The translations under genes were made by a program, and so were the position numbers. From CAZSMC01 sp964607755 (GTDB taxonomy: Bacteria; Zhuqueibacterota; Zhuqueibacteria; Residuimicrobiales; Krinioviventaceae): DNA of 64,000 nt. The first letter of the stretch is position 1. Each line of letters opens with the position of its first letter. The notes under the pieces were generated by a model. It was not told the origin of the DNA, did no database searches, and saw only the letters and a program-made list of their open reading frames with translations. Shown here piece after piece: positions 60,143 to 64,000 of this stretch. The DNA is taken from positions 1-64,000 of the forward strand of contig CAZSMC010000015.1 of assembly GCA_964607755.1 (NCBI GenBank), read 5' to 3'.

Positions 60143-62875
60143 ATGGATGTCAAGCAATTCACAATTATTTTTTTCCTTTTAACTTTGCTTTTTATTTGCT
60201 GCGCTGATGACAAAAAGGATTCAGTTACAGGTCCGGAAAATACCGAAGAATTGGTTCTTTCTGAAAAAGCCAAGATTATCAGTCCGAGTGATTGGAAAAA
60301 GTATTTGCTCTACCAAACCCAACTGGATAGCGGACTGAAAAAGTCATCTGTCAGCAATGGCTATAGCATGAGGTACGTTTTTGACAAGGCGATTCAGGAT
60401 TATTATTCCCTTGAGCAAGGCGATATCCTGCTGGCAAAGATTGGCGAAGGCATTTGCGAGAAAATTACAAGAATACCGGAAAAAGCAGAAGAATTGTGGA
60501 TCGAGACCGGATTCGCGTCTTTAGCCGAGGCAATCAAGCAGGGACGTATTCAGTTCTCTCACAAATTCACTGAAGGGGAAGGTAGGAATCTGAAAAAAGG
60601 GGTTGAGCTGGAGACAGAACAAGGAGTAATGTACACTGAGCTCATCGACGTTGACTTGTGGCGGCAGGGAGGCGCCGCTGTCACTGCTAATGGCAGTTTC
60701 AGTATTGTACCGGAAATCAAGGGCGATTTGCTTTTTAGCTATCACAGTTTGGAAGAACTTGAACTTGATTTTATCCTTTCACAGGACCTTGATTTGACAG
60801 TCACATCCGGTTTTGCGGAATTAAGTTACAAGCCTGATGATTATTTTCTGGGTTCTATTGAATTTGGCACCTATCCGGTTCCGGGAGCCGGCATACCGCT
60901 GACGATTACACCGGAAATGGAACTGTTCATTGGCGTGAATTTTGACCTGAGTTCAGAACTTACCACCGGGTTGAAGCAAACTCTGATTTATGAACAAACA
61001 CTGGCCTATAAAAATACGAATTGGAATGCAAAATCGGACACGACTCTCACGATTAAAATGAAAGAATGTGAATTGACCGGTAACGCACAAGCTATGATCT
61101 ATGTGAAGCCTCAATTGAATTTCAAGATTTATAAATCGTTGGCGCCTCATGTGAGTATGAGTTTATTCAGTGAACTTGATGCCGATATACAGTACACGCC
61201 GTGGTGGCAATTGTATTGCGGCTTGTCCGCTGGCGTCGGAGTGTCCATGGATATTCTCGACCGGAATGTTTTGGATTACGATCCTGGGATTATAGAAATC
61301 TACCGGCGAAAAATCGGCGAATCCGCTGAAGCGTTCGATAATCCGGTGCTGAAAGTGACGCCTTCATCCATTGATTGTGGTTCCGGCCCTCAATCCGAGG
61401 CCGGTATCGCCACATTGGAGATTGAGAACACCGGCACAGGCCGATTAACCTGGACAGTCACTTCTGACAAGGAATGGATCAAAATTATTAAAAGCAGTGG
61501 AGAGATAACCACGGAAAAAGCCACAGTCGGTGTGCGGGTCGAACGAAGTATGCTGTCCGCCGGATCACACTCGGGAACAATTACTGTGGACTCGAATGGC
61601 GGTCAGGCAAGCATTCCGGTTAAAGTGCAGGTGGAATCGTCGGAACTGGAGATCATTTTGCCCAACATGACCACAGCCTGGGTGCAGGGACAGCAGAATG
61701 TGCCCATTCGCTGGGAAACAGGCGGATTGGGAGGAGAGGTTCATCTTGCCTTGTTAAGGGCAAGCAGTTTTGTGGAAACCATCATTAAAAATACAGAGAA
61801 TGACGGAGAATACGATAACTATGATGTACCGGAAAAGCTCCCGCCCGGAGATGAATATAAAATCTACATCACCTCGCCCTCGACCGGAAAACACGCTACC
61901 AGCCAGACGTTTCAAGTAAAAGCAAAAGATGAGGCATCCATCACTGTGACGTTGCCCAACGAACAAACAGTATGGACAAAAGGTGAACCGGCGGGACAGA
62001 TTCAGTGGACCACAACAGGAGATATGCACAGCTATGTACGAATCAATCTTCTCCGCGGCTTTTCTGCTGTAGATGAGATTGCCGACAATGTTCCCAACAA
62101 CGGCTCGTACCAAGGATATACTGTACCTGCCAACCTTGCAACTGGTGCGGGTTATAGAGTGCAGGTACATACGATGGATTTTCAGACTGTCGGATATAGC
62201 GAAGAATTCACTATTCAAGATGCCGGCGGGTCTGAGCCCGGAACGGTCACGGATATAGACGGCAATGTGTATAAAACCGTCAAAATCGGCGACCAGTGGT
62301 GGTTGGCTGAAAACCTGAAAGTGACGCATTACCGGAATGGGGATCCGATTCCGAGTGTAACCAATAATAATGATTGGGAAAACCTGTCAACCGGTGCCTA
62401 TTGTGTTTATGATAATGATGAGAGCTATGCAGAAACCTATGGTTATTTATACAACTGGTATGCTGTGAACGACAGCCGTAAAATTGCACCGGAAGGCTGG
62501 CATGTACCGACAGATGATGAATGGAAAATGTTGGAGATATACCTGGGTATGAGCCCCTCTGAAGCGGATGAAGACTATTGGCGCGGTTCACCTGTCGGCA
62601 GCAAACTGGCAGGCAATGCGTCATTATGGCCAGACGGGGATTTGATAGACAATTCCGCGTTTGGTAAAAGTGGTTTTACCGCACTTCCAGCGGGATTTCG
62701 TGATGACTATGATGGTTCATTCTCCAGCATTGGCGGCAGCGCTCTCTTCTGGTCTGTCACTGAGACTAATGACAAATGGTCATGGAGTCGGCATCTGGTT
62801 TTCCACAAGTCAGAGGTTGAACGTGACAAGGATTCAAAAGAACGAGGATACTCTGTACGATTAGTGAAAGATTAA
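60143..62875 (+). CDS. 910-residue multidomain lipoprotein: BACON, two Kre9-like domains and FISUMP
   Basis: ATG 60143 has AGGAGG 6 bases upstream. The signal ends LLFICC, with CADDKKD after, so it is a lipoprotein. Residues about 25-395 are a long beta-rich region without a recognised family. Residues about 400-500 are a BACON-like domain (IENTGTGRLTWTV, SHSGTITVDSNGG). Two Kre9/Knh1-like (PF10342 type) domains follow at about 500-592 and 597-692, each with a tandem L/I-P-x-x-x-T-x-W start and I-R/Q-W. Residues about 700-910 are a FISUMP domain (DIDGNVYKTVKIGDQWWLAE, GWHVPTDDEWKMLE, GYSVRLVKD). It is likely an exposed surface protein, perhaps glycan- or surface-binding. Confidence 0.9.
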   Translation: MDVKQFTIIFFLLTLLFICCADDKKDSVTGPENTEELVLSEKAKIISPSDWKKYLLYQTQLDSGLKKSSVSNGYSMRYVFDKAIQDYYSLEQGDILLAKIGEGICEKITRIPEKAEELWIETGFASLAEAIKQGRIQFSHKFTEGEGRNLKKGVELETEQGVMYTELIDVDLWRQGGAAVTANGSFSIVPEIKGDLLFSYHSLEELELDFILSQDLDLTVTSGFAELSYKPDDYFLGSIEFGTYPVPGAGIPLTITPEMELFIGVNFDLSSELTTGLKQTLIYEQTLAYKNTNWNAKSDTTLTIKMKECELTGNAQAMIYVKPQLNFKIYKSLAPHVSMSLFSELDADIQYTPWWQLYCGLSAGVGVSMDILDRNVLDYDPGIIEIYRRKIGESAEAFDNPVLKVTPSSIDCGSGPQSEAGIATLEIENTGTGRLTWTVTSDKEWIKIIKSSGEITTEKATVGVRVERSMLSAGSHSGTITVDSNGGQASIPVKVQVESSELEIILPNMTTAWVQGQQNVPIRWETGGLGGEVHLALLRASSFVETIIKNTENDGEYDNYDVPEKLPPGDEYKIYITSPSTGKHATSQTFQVKAKDEASITVTLPNEQTVWTKGEPAGQIQWTTTGDMHSYVRINLLRGFSAVDEIADNVPNNGSYQGYTVPANLATGAGYRVQVHTMDFQTVGYSEEFTIQDAGGSEPGTVTDIDGNVYKTVKIGDQWWLAENLKVTHYRNGDPIPSVTNNNDWENLSTGAYCVYDNDESYAETYGYLYNWYAVNDSRKIAPEGWHVPTDDEWKMLEIYLGMSPSEADEDYWRGSPVGSKLAGNASLWPDGDLIDNSAFGKSGFTALPAGFRDDYDGSFSSIGGSALFWSVTETNDKWSWSRHLVFHKSEVERDKDSKERGYSVRLVKD

Positions 62876-63077
62876 TCGATTTTTCGACTCATATTCAATC
62901 CGAGTTCGTTATATCACAGATTGAATAATGTTGTAGTAAAAACTGCTTGTAGAACTATTGGTCATTTGAACAATTTTGAAATTGTTATCATTTGTGAAAA
63001 TAAATTGAGAATTTGTTGAGAGGAGTTAAAAGGCTATTGCCTAAACTAATACATTTTATAACATAAAAGCATTGTCA

Positions 63078-63575
63078 TCATTCTTTACCCTCATCAAACA
63101 AACGCAACCACTCCTTCAGCTCTTGTTGGGACATGTTGACATTGTACTTTTTTTCAGCACCATGAGATTTAGGTTGCGGTTTTGCCTCGATCCGGTCGCG
63201 AAAGGATTCTACGCTCTCACCACGACAACCGTAAGCTTTTGCCTGTCGCGACAATCCCCGGTCCGAGGTGACAAGCGTGATGCTCCCGGGATTTTTAGCT
63301 GCGTGTATCATCTTTAAAATCATTGGATCGGCTTTTTGCGGTGCTCTGGAAAATCTCACATGAATCCCCTTTGGCCGGTGCTTCTTCATGATTCCTTTCA
63401 CATCCTGACCATCAAAGACAATGGTGATTTCCATTTGTTTGTTACCACGATAGGCAATCAACTGGTGGATTAATCGTTCTCTCGCCTCCAGCAAGGCATC
63501 GTCCTGATCCCAATCGATCTTGTACAATCGCATGATAAAGTTATAACCGTCGATGATAATATGTGGTTTCGCCAT
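63078..63575 (-). CDS. NYN domain protein (YacP/Rae1 type RNase-like)
   Basis: A 165-residue protein with the PIN/NYN start IIIDGYNFIMRL, a central VFDGQD and SRAPQKADPMILKMI, and LVTSDRGLSRQAKAYGC. The acidic residues expected in the metal site (D9, D54-type, D80-type, D103-type) are visible. YacP (Rae1) is a ribosome-associated endoribonuclease in Bacillus; here the role is inferred. A Lys/Gln-rich linker and short helix (SQQELKEWLRLF) end the protein. It is alone between the 910-residue lipoprotein and the SpmA-like gene. Confidence 0.88.
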   Translation of the reverse strand: MAKPHIIIDGYNFIMRLYKIDWDQDDALLEARERLIHQLIAYRGNKQMEITIVFDGQDVKGIMKKHRPKGIHVRFSRAPQKADPMILKMIHAAKNPGSITLVTSDRGLSRQAKAYGCRGESVESFRDRIEAKPQPKSHGAEKKYNVNMSQQELKEWLRLFDEGKE

Positions 63576-63600
63576 TATGACCCCTGCGGATTCCTGCCTT

Positions 63601-63631
63601 TTGACATTTTTTGTATACCACTGAATATAAC
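63601..63631 (+). promoter_or_regulatory. Possible promoter of the SpmA-like gene
   Basis: TTGACA (63601-63606) and TATAAC (63626-63631) are spaced by 19 bases, about 100 bases before ATG 63732. Spacing is longer than the usual 17. Confidence 0.3.
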
Positions 63632-63731
63632 AATTTTTAAAACCAAATCAATCATACGAATCAAGTAGTATTTTGAATCTCTGACAAAATTCCTTAGATT
63701 TTCTCAACCATCGAATGCAGGAGTTTCAGTT

Positions 63732-64000
63732 ATGATGAACTACGTCTGGCTCGGGCTCATTGCCGTTTCAGTGATTGTTGCGATATTTACCGGTACAGTT
63801 CAGGACGTCACCCAAAGCGCTATCGACATGGCCGGTACGGCCGTTGAAATCGCCATTGGTCTGATCGGCATTATGACGCTATGGCTCGGCATCATGAAAA
63901 TCGCCGAAGAAGCGGGCATGATCAACCTGCTCGCCCGGTGTATCAAGCCGGTTTCCAAACGGCTTTTCCCGGATATACCGCAGAACCATCCGGCGATCGG
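63732..64000 (+). CDS. Nucleoside-recognition/SpmA-like membrane protein, N-terminal part (cut by window end)
   Basis: The frame from ATG 63732 stays open to the window end (89 codons seen). AGGAG lies 8-9 bases upstream. The protein begins MMNYVWLGLIAVSVIVAIFT, then AIDMAGTAVEIAIGLIGIMT, LWLGIMKIAEEAGMINLLAR and RLFPDIPQNHP, which match the start of spore maturation protein A/nucleoside recognition (Gate) proteins. Despite the name, such genes are common in non-spore-formers; the transported or sensed molecule is unknown. Confidence 0.88.
   Translation, partial: MMNYVWLGLIAVSVIVAIFTGTVQDVTQSAIDMAGTAVEIAIGLIGIMTLWLGIMKIAEEAGMINLLARCIKPVSKRLFPDIPQNHPAI

Overview
The window looks like a chromosomal piece of an uncultured Gram-negative bacterium of the Fibrobacterota-Chlorobiota-Bacteroidota (FCB) superphylum, probably a KSB1- or Calditrichota-like lineage. 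The pointers are a C-terminal type IX secretion (Por) sorting-type domain on a beta-propeller protein, a FISUMP domain, many short lipoproteins with the form C-D-K-N, DUF6057 and PD40/CxxCH proteins typical of Bacteroidota relatives, and two promoter-like sites matching the Bacteroidota form TTTG/TTGACA plus TAnnTTTG. The lineage is inferred from families, not measured. A run of exactly 100 N (52974-53073) shows this is a scaffold of a draft or metagenome assembly. I see no rRNA, CRISPR array, prophage or transposase gene.

Layout. 1-2566 (+): the 3' part of a DUF6057 membrane protein gene and a PD40 lipoprotein with a c-type heme motif. 2582-6777 (-): ybbR-like, tsaD and a membrane VWA protein. 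7212-11364 (-): a housekeeping run prs, rplY, pth, rpsF, ssb, rpsR, rplI. tRNA-Gln(UUG) and ispE follow at 11459-12380. 12421-28349 (-): a long exopolysaccharide operon led by a STAS protein, then a Wza-like exporter, a Wzc-like tyrosine kinase, an epimerase, the initiating sugar transferase, a GT4, an asparagine synthase, a glycerol-3-phosphate dehydrogenase-like flavoprotein, a methyltransferase, an SDR, a pyruvyltransferase and a flippase-acyltransferase fusion. 28679-33978 (-): glgA, a CpoB-like TPR lipoprotein, a beta-barrel-like protein, lgt and lpxH.

34154-51191 is an accessory carbohydrate region. The minus strand carries a GH106 rhamnosidase-like enzyme, a PhoD-like phosphatase, a sugar porter between two paralogous lipoproteins, a HicAB remnant, a UroD-family protein, a Tat-exported sulfatase and an aldo/keto reductase. 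The plus strand carries a Tat-exported aldo/keto reductase, an SBBP beta-propeller protein and a Gfo/Idh/MocA dehydrogenase. Together they suggest use of a sulfated, rhamnose-containing glycan without SusC/SusD. A thioredoxin-like protein and a LysE exporter follow.

52029-55286 (-) is a second, complete-looking DUF6057 + PD40 pair, paralogous to the pair at the left edge but interrupted by the assembly gap. 56157-64000 holds a Ca2+/Na+ antiporter, a second UroD/MtaA-like protein, a GH35-like secreted enzyme, a 910-residue multidomain lipoprotein, a YacP-type NYN protein and the start of a SpmA-like membrane protein cut by the window end.

The most unusual items are the duplicated DUF6057-PD40/CxxCH module, the STAS protein with a probable DNA-binding C-terminus at the head of the polysaccharide operon, the flippase-acyltransferase fusion, the decayed HicAB locus, and a 96-bp element bounded by perfect 16-bp inverted repeats.
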